This document shows positions 9,001-15,747 of a stretch of 52,527 nt of DNA, in pieces. The stretch is from assembly GCA_035654775.1 (NCBI GenBank), contig DASRWB010000055.1, positions 1 to 52,527 of the forward strand, written 5' to 3'. The notes under the pieces are model-generated. The model had not been told where the DNA came from, searched no databases, and worked only from the letters and a program-made list of their open reading frames with translations. Numbering within the stretch: position 1 is the first letter of the stretch; every line of letters starts with the position of its first letter. A program made the translations under genes and the position numbers. This DNA is from HKST-UBA85 sp035654775 (GTDB lineage Bacteria; Bacteroidota; Bacteroidia; Flavobacteriales; Flavobacteriaceae).

Positions 9001-11299
9001 AACGACCTTAACAGCTGAATTGCTGTATGGGGAAGAGCCTATAGAATATGTATGGAGCAATGGCGCGCCTAACCAGTCAACCATTACGGTAGATGCTGCC
9101 GACGGTACGCAAAACATTAGCGTGACCATGACAGATGCCGAAGGATGTTCTTCTACAAAAGAATTCTTTGTATACGTAATGGACGTAAACTGCGATACCC
9201 GCGGTACCGATAAAGTGGAAATATGCCACGGCGGTACAACCATTTGTGTATCTCCAAGTGCGGTTCAAGCTCACCTGAATCACGGAGACGTATTGGGTGG
9301 ATGTGGAAACGGTACCTGCGACGAAGTGCCACCACTGTGTGATATAGCGGTAGTTTCGCCTGCTAATGGAGAGCTGGATGTAAATCCGGAAGCCTACCTG
9401 GAGTGGAATGCTCCTACAGGCTTAGTAGATGGATATACCCTTACTATGGGTACCTATTCCGGTGGAAACGACGTATATGACAGCGAAGACTTAGGAGGAG
9501 TAAATAACTTCACTACAGAAGAATTGGAGTATGAAACTACATACTACTATACCCTGGTTCCGTATAACGCAAACGGAAGCGCTTTAGCTTGTCAGGAATT
9601 TAGCTTCACTACTGGGGAAGACCCTTCGCCTAACGACGATTGTGAGGGAGCTATTGCACTAACGGTTAATGAAGACTTTGAGTGTGGGGTAGTAACTTCC
9701 GGTTCTACGGTTGGGGCTACAGCTTCTCCACAACCTGATATTATTACCGGTACACCGAATAACGATGTATGGTTCAGTTTTGTGGCTACAAGCGACGCTC
9801 ACCGAATTGACATATCTAATGTGGTTAACGACGGAACAGGTACTTCTACAAGTACCGATATGGGTATGGCGGTCTACGATGCCAGTGGCGGATGTAGTGC
9901 CCTTACCTTGGAAGACGACAGCGACCCGAATACATTAAATATTTCAGGATTAACACCCGGAAATACCTATCTGGTACGTGTGTACGGATGGTTCAGCTCG
10001 GTGCAAAATGTAACCTTTGATATTTGTGTGGGAACAAACCCACCGATAGTTGGGGTAGAAGTAGCTTGTGGCAGCGCGCTTAGCGAAGACTACTGCTATG
10101 GAAATAGCCTGAATACAGGCCTATACTACTACAGTGCCGATGGCGGACCGCTATCCATTACCTTCAACTCCGGAAATATCGAAGGAAGTTCTTTCGATTT
10201 CATAAAGATTTACGACGGAGCAGACGCTTCCGGATCCTTACTATATGCAAATCCAACCGATTACAATGTTGACTTGGCCGGAGTAGCAGTTACAGCCAAC
10301 AGTGGACACATGTACATTTCAATCATCTCTGATGGTTCAGTAAGTTGTCAATCCAGTTCAACCTATACCTCTTGGGACTACGACGTATACTGCGGCGAAG
10401 TTCAAGAACCGGAAGTAGATTGTAACGACATGACGATTCAAGTGACTGAGGGTTTATACCCTAGCGAAGTAAGCTGGGATGTAACCAATTCGAGCAATGT
10501 TGTTGTCGCTTCCGGAGGCGGAGGAGATACCGTAGCCATTAACTTATCGGATGGAAGTTATACCTTCAACATGTATGATAGCTACGGTGATGGCTGGAAT
10601 GGAGCTGTATTTAACGTGAAAAACGGATATGGAACAACCATAGCCAACGGTGGACTAGGCAGTGGAGCTTCCGGTAGTGTGGCTTTTGGTATTGATTGTG
10701 CCAATGCTGTACCACCAAGCTGCAACGATCTTGGTATTGCCGTTAGTGAAGGTAGTTTCCCTAGCGAAGTAAGCTGGGACGTAACCAATTCGAGCAATGT
10801 TATTGTCGCTTCCGGTGGCGGAGGAGATCAACTTTCGGTTAACTTACCAGATGGAAACTATAACTTCAATATGTATGACAGCTGGGGCGATGGCTGGAAT
10901 GGAGCAACCTTTACCGTAACGGACGGGCTGGGTAGCACCATAGCCAGTGGTGGATTGTCTAGTGGTTCTTCCGGTAGTGTGGCCTTTGCAGTAGCCTGCG
11001 GAAGCGCCAGACCAACCAACATCAACCAGGTGGCAAACACAGGGAAGCTAGACTGGTCCTTATCACCCAACCCTACAAGGGGCAACGTGAACCTGGACCT
11101 AACCAACTACCTGCGTAATACCGTAACGGTTGAAGTCGTTGACTTTACCGGTAAACTTATTACCACACGTCAGCTGGACAACCTGCAATCGGCAAGATAT
11201 ACCCTGGAGCTAAGCAACAGCTTACCCGAAGGCATGTATTTTGTACGCGTAAGCTCAGGGAAACAAACCTCAGCTAAGAAATTAGTGATCATGCGCTAA
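6053..11299 (+). CDS. Giant secreted multidomain protein with type IX secretion sorting domain
   Basis: About 1748 residues. A signal peptide (hydrophobic core LILLILMLPLSG, likely cut after GMA at ~45) is preceded by an unusually long, Cys-containing n-region. A Gln/Glu-rich helical segment (~47-150) follows. Seven Cys-rich repeats of ~120-145 residues share the pattern NDxCxxAxxLxC...GVWYxxxG...FDTKxxVYxGxCxxLxC...YYxYVxG...GxFxLxxxC (starting near nt 6519, 6920, 7370, 7774, 8146, 8521 and 9627). Other parts: a CHGGTTICVSPSAVQAHLNH motif (nt 9220-9300), an FN3-like domain (nt 9340-9615), a CUB-like domain (nt ~10060-10400), two tandem ~100-residue GDGWNGA domains, and a C-terminal T9SS type A sorting domain (SPNPTRGNVNLDL...GMYFVRV...KKLVI). 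It is probably cell-surface or released; an adhesin-like role is inference. TTG 6047 and ATG 6056 are alternative starts. Confidence 0.88.
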   Translation: MMKTNLTPSPRLKGRGCCCFTDFLWHNTTLILLILMLPLSGMAQEKFSDSYLKEKEARHQQYLQSIYGNKPETVQNQAAKTTQLQAVSETQKQQLLEEQQEAALREKIQNAGYDVQKYIDAGYTMSQILEEIDTRNTAPDIKTNASVYQARIDDVSDACETAVVLPCGEEADGSTAGASATGYIQCGGFSFGAGVWYKFTGNGAPNTISTLSSTFSVNLHVYSSIDGDCNTLQCAGGTSGQGSANVSFFAAYEEIYYVYVTGAVSAEGLFTLLRTSAGECIDGPAGDGLAPESAYEIACGDVAEGDSTGFPPASSTEHLSASACNPLFTSNLSAPAVWYTFTATAGTPEDITLTTCGYDTSLVVYTGTPGSLTCVGGSGDAATTFCTTNSYESEVSFTAQIDQTYYIKLWGYDSTEYGPYQLQMVCDGDAVTPPPSAPANDLCPDATPLVCNTTIDGTNVAATTTDEPSTGDCSGSISSNSPGVWYSFEGNGETIVVETCGFDTQLFVFTGACGSFTCVTDHDGASSTSPCNIFGGSMVTVDTVDGQMYYFYVVGWSGETGEFTISLTCPEPLLNDECDGAIEAFCGDEISGSTVTATSQTLPACSTSVSTAPGVWYSHIGTGELLTVSLAGSSYDTKLGLYSGDCDNLVCIQTDDDGGPGTTSEINYTTTAGEEYLIYVTGISSNSGEYLLTLTCQPDPCEEAQDIACGDTVNGTTLGGSTAGPSGTCGTAPGETGVFYRYVGTDDFVTASLCNSDYDTKINVYQGDCDQLTCVGGNDDACGTRSEYAWFAGAGEVYYIWVSGDGTATGDFELSMSCTEPEANDLCSDAIALSCDVTVTGSTVLSTKRDAPEADCDGQFGSGVGQGVWYTITGTGGDIMVSTCNDNSFDTKIIILTGDDCDNLTCYTGNDDGTSCPDFSSEVTFATEAGETYFIYVSGYTGFGTSTDAQTGDFELTIDCLCAPSNEGAECVTVYDGYDPASTTTLTAELLYGEEPIEYVWSNGAPNQSTITVDAADGTQNISVTMTDAEGCSSTKEFFVYVMDVNCDTRGTDKVEICHGGTTICVSPSAVQAHLNHGDVLGGCGNGTCDEVPPLCDIAVVSPANGELDVNPEAYLEWNAPTGLVDGYTLTMGTYSGGNDVYDSEDLGGVNNFTTEELEYETTYYYTLVPYNANGSALACQEFSFTTGEDPSPNDDCEGAIALTVNEDFECGVVTSGSTVGATASPQPDIITGTPNNDVWFSFVATSDAHRIDISNVVNDGTGTSTSTDMGMAVYDASGGCSALTLEDDSDPNTLNISGLTPGNTYLVRVYGWFSSVQNVTFDICVGTNPPIVGVEVACGSALSEDYCYGNSLNTGLYYYSADGGPLSITFNSGNIEGSSFDFIKIYDGADASGSLLYANPTDYNVDLAGVAVTANSGHMYISIISDGSVSCQSSSTYTSWDYDVYCGEVQEPEVDCNDMTIQVTEGLYPSEVSWDVTNSSNVVVASGGGGDTVAINLSDGSYTFNMYDSYGDGWNGAVFNVKNGYGTTIANGGLGSGASGSVAFGIDCANAVPPSCNDLGIAVSEGSFPSEVSWDVTNSSNVIVASGGGGDQLSVNLPDGNYNFNMYDSWGDGWNGATFTVTDGLGSTIASGGLSSGSSGSVAFAVACGSARPTNINQVANTGKLDWSLSPNPTRGNVNLDLTNYLRNTVTVEVVDFTGKLITTRQLDNLQSARYTLELSNSLPEGMYFVRVSSGKQTSAKKLVIMR
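10459..11002 (+). repeat. In-frame 300-bp tandem duplication inside the secreted protein gene
   Basis: The segment from 10459 and the segment from 10759 are near-identical at exactly 300-bp offset; the first 71 bases differ at only three positions by eye. It encodes two consecutive ~100-residue domains, each with PSEVSWDVTNSSN and YGDGWNGA or WGDGWNGA. High nucleotide identity in one part and more divergence elsewhere suggests recent duplication or gene conversion. Confidence 0.85.
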
Positions 11300-11326
11300 G
11301 CGCAATATCCATATTTTCTAAACAAG

Positions 11327-11357
11327 AAAACCACCGGCAAGCCGGTGGTTTTTTTTA
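11327..11357 (+). terminator. Rho-independent terminator of the secreted protein gene
   Basis: Perfect 8-bp GC-rich stem CCACCGGC (11331-11338) / GCCGGTGG (11341-11348) with a 2-base loop, followed by eight T. The upstream A-run makes it possibly bidirectional. Confidence 0.9.
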
Positions 11358-11381
11358 TATACCTACCCAAAAAACAACAGT

Positions 11382-11441
11382 CTATTGTCTCCCGATGCTT
11401 CGGGACTGTCCCTATTGTCTCCCGATGCTTCGGGACTGTCC
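11382..11441 (+). repeat. Two perfect tandem copies of a 30-bp unit with an internal hairpin
   Basis: CTATTGTCTCCCGATGCTTC and the next 10 bases are repeated with period 30 (11382 and 11412). Each unit contains the palindrome TCCCGATGCTTCGGGA. Confidence 0.85.
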
Positions 11442-11569
11442 CGAGACTTCGGGAGAAGTGAAGCATCTCACTCCAATGCTTCTCCCGACCCATCGGGACC
11501 GACCCATCAGAACCAAACCCAGCGAGGAATCTCATTTGTCTCCCGATGCTTCTCCCGATCCATTCGGGA
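11390..11569. repeat. Cluster of five TCCCGA-N4/5-TCGGGA palindromes
   Basis: Hairpin-forming inverted repeats at 11390-11405, 11420-11435, 11439-11454, 11483-11498 and 11553-11569. The arms are constant while the 4-5 loop bases vary (TGCT, TGCT, GACT, CCCA, TCCAT), the pattern expected of structured, possibly REP-like, dispersed elements. Confidence 0.75.
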
Positions 11570-11649
11570 AGCATCTCTTTAAATAAAACAGTTAATTGAC
11601 ACTAAGAGGTCAACCTATATCAGGGAGGTACAACGTACAGACGTACAAC

Positions 11650-11747
11650 CATTCACCATTCACCATTCACGACTAACAACTAACGACTAACGACTAACAA
11701 CTAACAACTAACAACTAACAACTAACAACTAACAACTAAAAACTAAC
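11650..11747 (+). repeat. 7-bp tandem repeats: CATTCAC x3 then (G/A)ACTAAC x11
   Basis: Three units of CATTCAC (11650-11670) run without a break into eleven units of GACTAAC/AACTAAC/AACTAAA (11671-11747), all with strict period 7. There is no coding capacity. A period not divisible by 3 and the lack of spacers argue against coding sequence or CRISPR. Confidence 0.9.
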
Positions 11748-11848
11748 AAAAACTCCACTTATATCATTATTTTTTACTACATTAGTAATCAATAGCTTAC
11801 CGTTCTTAAAAACATTAAAAATACCCTTTAAAATCCAAGAGCTATACC

Positions 11849-11925
11849 GTATGTATAGCGTATATATAGCGTATGTATAGCGTATGTATAGCGTATCTAT
11901 AGCGTATCTATAGCGTATCTATAGC
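11849..11925 (+). repeat. Seven 11-bp tandem repeats GTATNTATAGC
   Basis: Units start at 11849, 11860, 11871, 11882, 11893, 11904 and 11915. Only position 5 varies (G, A, G, G, C, C, C). A reverse-oriented GCTATAC precedes the array at 11841. Period 11 is close to one helical turn of B-DNA. Confidence 0.9.
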
Positions 11926-12157
11926 GTATATGATTCATACATGCCCCGTAGTAGAGCCGTACATAACTCCTGCTTAACTTGTCTTATTCTTTTATATTCT
12001 AAAGAAACCGCTGTACAGTTTTAGCTTATCTATACAGCAAATCAAAACCAATTTGCAACGCCGCATACACCCCGAAGCTTCAGGAGAGTTATAATAGTAA
12101 GGACCTTACACTTGGGTTTACAAACATCCCTAGACTCACAAAACAAAACGAAAACCC

Positions 12158-12448
12158 TTAACGAAGCACCAGTTTTTTTACCAGTTCTTTTCCCAGAGCC
12201 TCGTTAAGCATGGCAATAATCTTTTCCTTACCATAGCTCAACTCTTCACGAAGCACACTGGAACTTAACGAAACATGAAGTTCAGCACCTTTTAAAGTAA
12301 CACCCGTAGTGTAATTGCTTACCCCGTTTCCCATAAGGCTGTGCCAGGCATTACGAACGTTTACCGCGTCCAGCCCTTTCTCCAGATGATGGGTTTCAAC
12401 AAAGTCTTTTAACAGTTCACTTAATTTATGATGTTCTTTATTACGCAT
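12158..12448 (-). CDS. DUF721 (DciA-like) domain protein
   Basis: A 96-residue basic protein covering one DUF721 domain: LSELLKDFVETHHLEKGLD, then VRNAWHSLMG, then a beta segment HVSLSSSVLREELSYGKEKI and a C-terminal helix. DUF721 proteins include DciA, which loads the replicative helicase in bacteria lacking DnaC/DnaI, and often neighbour recF, as here. It is the third gene of a leftward unit recF-lipocalin-DUF721, 4 bp after the preceding stop. The family call is good. The helicase-loader role is inferred from DciA and is less sure for this short form. Confidence 0.8.
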   Translation of the reverse strand: MRNKEHHKLSELLKDFVETHHLEKGLDAVNVRNAWHSLMGNGVSNYTTGVTLKGAELHVSLSSSVLREELSYGKEKIIAMLNEALGKELVKKLVLR

Positions 12449-12452
12449 AGCT

Positions 12453-12872
12453 TTAGGGTATTATACTGTCGGGAAGATACCTTTTGTAAATATACAAGGT
12501 ATTTTCCGCACTTTGTAATTCGAGTGTGTTTTCAGTGAGTTTCAGCAGGCTTTCTTCCCATTCGGCAAACGGCGTGTGATACCTGATTTTCCATTGTCCG
12601 TCTTCAGCATATACCTTCAGGGATTCTGTAGTATTGTTATGACTGAAAGTCCCTAAAATATTGGGCATTACCTTTACCCTGAAACCGTGTAAACTGTCGG
12701 TAAGACTAAAAAAGTCCAGGGTTTCATTTCCCGTAAAAACCTTGGTTTCTCCAGATGCTGTAACTACTTTTTCTATTTCCCAGTACCCGTTGAGCTGACG
12801 GATGTCCACAGCCTCGGTACGGCAACCATACAAACCAAGCGATATCAAAAACAGATAAAGTACTTTTTTCAT
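12453..12872 (-). CDS. Lipocalin-like lipoprotein
   Basis: 139 residues. Signal peptide with lipobox LYGC (Cys at ~17), then a small beta-rich domain beginning LNGYWEIEKVVTASGE, the typical opening of lipocalin-like domains in Bacteroidota lipoproteins. Its start overlaps the recF stop by 4 bp (12869-12872), so it is translationally coupled to recF, although nothing links its likely envelope location to DNA repair. Ligand and role are unknown. Confidence 0.7.
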   Translation of the reverse strand: MKKVLYLFLISLGLYGCRTEAVDIRQLNGYWEIEKVVTASGETKVFTGNETLDFFSLTDSLHGFRVKVMPNILGTFSHNNTTESLKVYAEDGQWKIRYHTPFAEWEESLLKLTENTLELQSAENTLYIYKRYLPDSIIP

Positions 12873-13948
12873 AAGTGAAACAGGGTATAGGTTTGATGTA
12901 CTTGTTTTACCACTTCTTCGGTGCGTGTGGCATGGGTGTCGGTTATAAACAACTGCCCAAATTTTTCATCTTCTACCAGTTGTATCAATTGGGCTACCCG
13001 GTTTTCATCCAGCTTGTCAAAAATATCATCCAGCAGCAAAAGAGGTGTGTTGCCGCTTTGGGATTTGATAAAATTGAACTGGGCCAGTTTTAACGCTATT
13101 AAAAACGATTTTTGCTGTCCCTGACTTCCAAATTTCTTAATCGGATGCCCGTCTTTTAAAAACAACAGGTCATCTTTGTGAATCCCGGCACTGGTATACT
13201 GTAACACTTTGTCTTTTGGCAAGCTTTCCTCCAGCAGTTGGCCCAAAGGAGCCTCGGTTAAATCGCTTTTAAAAACCAAATCAATAGCCTCGTTTGAACG
13301 ACTGATGTGCTGGTATCGCTCCTTAAAAATAGGAATAAAGTCTTCCAGAAACGCCTGACGTTTTTCAAAAATATATCCGCTGTACGCGACCAGCTGCTCG
13401 TTGTAAATACTAAGGGTATCCCGGTTGAATGTGTTGTTTAGTGCAAAGTACTTCAGTAACGAATTTCGCTGTGCCAGTACCTTGTTGTACTTAATCAACT
13501 CCTGCAGGTAGTGCGGGTCGCTTTGCGAAATAACACTATCCATAAACTTTCGCCGTGTGGCACTGCCTTCAATAATCAGGTCGTTATCGGCCGGAGAAAT
13601 AATCACCAAAGGCAAAAAACCAATGTGGTCGCTTAATTTCTCATATACTTTGCCGTTGCGCTTGATGATTTTCTTTTGCCCTTTTTTCAGACTGAGGGTA
13701 ATTTTTTCTCTGTCTTCATTTTTCAAATAGACTCCTGAAATCATAAAAAAAGACGCATCATAATTTATGTTTTGTACCGCCACCGGATTAAAGTAACTCT
13801 TGCCAAAAGACAAATGGTAAATGGCATCCAGTACATTGGTTTTTCCCACACCGTTATTGCCCAAAAAACAATTGATTTTGTGGTCAAAAGTAAACTGTCG
13901 CTCCGAAAAGTTTTTGTAATTCAGTAAGCTTAAGGATTCTAAAATCAT
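12869..13948 (-). CDS. recF: DNA replication/repair protein RecF
   Basis: SMC-like ATPase that helps load RecA at single-strand gaps with RecO and RecR. Visible motifs: Walker A FLGNNGVGKTNVLDA (residues ~29-43), RecF-specific GKSYF, the ABC-type signature region SQGQQKSFLIALKLAQ, and Walker B PLLLLDDIFDKLDENR. The length of 359 residues is normal. First gene of a leftward operon with the lipoprotein and DUF721 genes, divergent from the TPR gene. Assignment is firm. Confidence 0.96.
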   Translation of the reverse strand: MILESLSLLNYKNFSERQFTFDHKINCFLGNNGVGKTNVLDAIYHLSFGKSYFNPVAVQNINYDASFFMISGVYLKNEDREKITLSLKKGQKKIIKRNGKVYEKLSDHIGFLPLVIISPADNDLIIEGSATRRKFMDSVISQSDPHYLQELIKYNKVLAQRNSLLKYFALNNTFNRDTLSIYNEQLVAYSGYIFEKRQAFLEDFIPIFKERYQHISRSNEAIDLVFKSDLTEAPLGQLLEESLPKDKVLQYTSAGIHKDDLLFLKDGHPIKKFGSQGQQKSFLIALKLAQFNFIKSQSGNTPLLLLDDIFDKLDENRVAQLIQLVEDEKFGQLFITDTHATRTEEVVKQVHQTYTLFHL

Positions 13949-14047
13949 AAAAAAACAACCTAAATATTATGGCCTACGCCTTCTAAAAGATGTGCAAATT
14001 ATTGAAAAATAACAAATAAATACACTTTTATTTAAGCGGAAAAAGTT

Positions 14048-14055
14048 TATTTTTG
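14048..14055 (+). promoter_or_regulatory. -7 element TATTTTTG upstream of the TPR gene
   Basis: Exact TAnnTTTG match. It overlaps the in-frame TTG at 14053, which excludes that codon as start and supports ATG 14077. Confidence 0.55.
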
Positions 14056-14076
14056 CGGCTCATAAACACGATTTAT

Positions 14077-14847
14077 ATGGCAACGTACAAGAAAAGAGGA
14101 TACAAACCCAAAAACAAAGCTGAAAAGGACCAGGTTGTAGAAGACCAATCTACAACCGCCGAAGTATTTAATACCTTAGACGAAACGGCTTCTAAAACTG
14201 AAGAATGGGTTGCAAAAAACCAAAAGTATATTTACGTAATCATAGGCATAGTGGCTGCCATAGTTTTAGGATATTTAGGGTACAACGAGTTTGTTGCTAA
14301 ACCCAAACAAACCGAAGCAATGAACGAAATGCACTTGGCCAAAACCTTTTTTAACGACGCGGTAAACGGAGTAGAAAAAGATTCCCTGTTCAATCTAGCC
14401 CTGAACGGCAGTGGCGGAAAATACGGAATGCTGGACATTGCCGAAGAATATGCAAGTACACCGGCCGGAAACCTGGCCAACTATTATGCAGGAATGTCCT
14501 ACCTACACCTCCGTGATTATCCCAAAGCTATTGAATACTTGGAAGCCTTTTCCAGTGACGACGAAATATTAGCCGTTAATGCCAAAGGCGCTATCGGAGA
14601 TGCTTTCGCACAGTTAAATCAGATGGAAGACGCCCTAAACTATTATGAGCAAGCGGCCAACTTAAGAGATAATGAATACACCACACCGCTTTACCTTTAC
14701 AAAGCAGGTACGGTAGCCTTGGAACTGGAAAAACCTAAAAAGGCCTTAACGTATTTTACGCGTATTAAGGAAGAATTTAACGCTTCTGCACAAGCCACAA
14801 ACATCGATGTGTTTATCGGAAAAGCACAAGTGTTGGCCAACAAGTAA
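14077..14847 (+). CDS. Membrane-anchored tetratricopeptide-repeat protein (YfgM-like)
   Basis: 256 residues. A basic N-terminus (KKRGYKPKNKAEKDQ) is followed by one transmembrane helix (~49-70, IYVIIGIVAAIVLGYLGYNEF) and a periplasm-facing TPR domain (~105-255) with repeats such as NLANYYAGMSYLHLRDYPKA and AFAQLNQMEDALNYYEQA. The architecture matches YfgM-type ancillary proteins that associate with the translocon in other phyla; that role is inferred. ATG 14077 was chosen over TTG 14053 because the latter sits in the -7 element. It ends 2 bp before ribH, so the two are probably co-transcribed. Confidence 0.82.
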   Translation: MATYKKRGYKPKNKAEKDQVVEDQSTTAEVFNTLDETASKTEEWVAKNQKYIYVIIGIVAAIVLGYLGYNEFVAKPKQTEAMNEMHLAKTFFNDAVNGVEKDSLFNLALNGSGGKYGMLDIAEEYASTPAGNLANYYAGMSYLHLRDYPKAIEYLEAFSSDDEILAVNAKGAIGDAFAQLNQMEDALNYYEQAANLRDNEYTTPLYLYKAGTVALELEKPKKALTYFTRIKEEFNASAQATNIDVFIGKAQVLANK

Positions 14848-14849
14848 AA

Positions 14850-15335
14850 ATGGCAACAGCTAACAAAAATTTATCACAATACAACAAAGAAACCCTCCCA
14901 AACGCAAAACACTTTCGGTTTGGGATGGTGGTTTCTCAGTGGAACGAATCCATCACTGAGGCACTTTATCGCGGTGCAGTAGAAACCTTGAAAGCACTAG
15001 ACGTTCCTGAAACCTCGATTAGTACGTACCGGGTACCGGGAAGTTTTGAACTTATTTACGGCTGCAAAAAAATGCAACAGCAAAACCTGGATGCCGTAAT
15101 TGCCATTGGTAGTGTAATCCAAGGCGAAACCAAGCATTTTGATTTTGTTTGCGATGCCGTTGCACAAGGTATCAAAGACTTAAATGTGCAACACGAGGTG
15201 CCCGTAATTTTTTGTGTACTAACCGACAATACCCTGCAACAGGCCCAGGATCGTTCCGGAGGAAAACATGGCAATAAAGGGGTAGAAGCTGCCATTGCAG
15301 CCGTGCACATGGCACAGCTGAAAAACGCACACTAA
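14850..15335 (+). CDS. ribH: 6,7-dimethyl-8-ribityllumazine synthase
   Basis: Condenses 5-amino-6-ribitylaminouracil with 3,4-dihydroxy-2-butanone 4-phosphate in riboflavin synthesis and forms icosahedral or pentameric assemblies. Motifs: SQWNESITEALYRGA, VPGSFELIYGCKKM, AIGSVIQGETKHFDFV (catalytic His ~96) and the C-terminal QAQDRSGGKHGNKGVEAA. The length of 161 residues is normal. It lies 2 bp after the TPR gene. No FMN riboswitch is visible in the short gap. Assignment is firm. Confidence 0.96.
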   Translation: MATANKNLSQYNKETLPNAKHFRFGMVVSQWNESITEALYRGAVETLKALDVPETSISTYRVPGSFELIYGCKKMQQQNLDAVIAIGSVIQGETKHFDFVCDAVAQGIKDLNVQHEVPVIFCVLTDNTLQQAQDRSGGKHGNKGVEAAIAAVHMAQLKNAH

Positions 15336-15420
15336 AGCGTTTCCGTTTTGTACTGTACATTTCCCGCAATGTGTTAACAATTTTTAGGAGTTACCTTTCT
15401 TAACTCTGTACTATTTTAAG

Positions 15421-15428
15421 TATTTTTG
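15421..15428 (+). promoter_or_regulatory. -7 element TATTTTTG upstream of the small membrane protein/mutL
   Basis: Exact TAnnTTTG match, 20 bp before the TTG start at 15448. It probably drives the rightward run through mutL and the rhomboid genes. Confidence 0.5.
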
Positions 15429-15447
15429 AAACTAAACAAAAACAGCG

Positions 15448-15747
15448 TTGAGAGTTCATTTTTTTAAGCTAAGAAAAAACAAAAGGTATAACTACACTCC
15501 ACGGTATTACAAAGGAAAAAATACAGGGAATGCTTATGAGTTTGGCTCTACATTTGAAAAACATCGCGATACACTCAATACAAACGATTTTGGTTCGCAA
15601 TGGAAAGAAGCCAGAGCACAAAGCCGGCACAGAGGAAACCGAAGCGTATCTTTACGATTGCTGATTATTATTTTGGTACTGGTACTGATTTGCTTGTATG
15701 TGTTAGATTTTGATTTATCCATATTTAATCAAAACACAAATGGCTGA
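15448..15747 (+). CDS. Small conserved single-pass membrane protein upstream of mutL (TTG start)
   Basis: 99 residues: a basic, Tyr-rich N-terminal part (FFKLRKNKRYNYTPRYYKGK) and one hydrophobic helix at ~69-86 (LRLLIIILVLVLICLYVL). Start choice: the frame holds no ATG, and an upstream in-frame stop (TAA 15433-15435) leaves TTG 15448 as the only good start, 20 bp after a -7 element. The stop overlaps the mutL start (ATGGCTGA, 15740-15747). Its N-terminal pattern is familiar from flavobacterial genes at this position, sometimes carrying misleading riboflavin-synthase labels; nothing in the sequence supports such an activity. Function unknown. Confidence 0.75.
   Translation: MRVHFFKLRKNKRYNYTPRYYKGKNTGNAYEFGSTFEKHRDTLNTNDFGSQWKEARAQSRHRGNRSVSLRLLIIILVLVLICLYVLDFDLSIFNQNTNG

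Larger units (their letters stand above)
11360..12157. other. 800-bp gene-free spacer between convergent genes, rich in repeats
   Basis: No credible gene is seen. From left to right it holds TCCCGA hairpins (11382-11570), 7-bp tandem repeats (11650-11747), an AT-rich stretch, 11-bp tandem repeats (11849-11925), and a degenerate CCCGAAGCTTCAGGA copy near 12071. Short open frames here simply read through repeats. Because both flanking genes end here, the repeats are not promoters of either. Confidence 0.8.

Noticed and set aside
6167..11106. Several antisense open frames inside the giant secreted protein gene
   Set aside because: They mirror the repetitive Gly/Thr/Ser coding sequence, have no initiation context and overlap a strongly supported gene.
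11296..11586. Short open frames on both strands in the hairpin cluster
   Set aside because: They simply translate the TCCCGA repeats in several frames; no start signal or protein-like composition.
11641..11930. CRISPR array in the repeat-rich spacer
   Set aside because: The repeats are 7 and 11 bp, directly abutting, with no spacers and no cas genes in the window.
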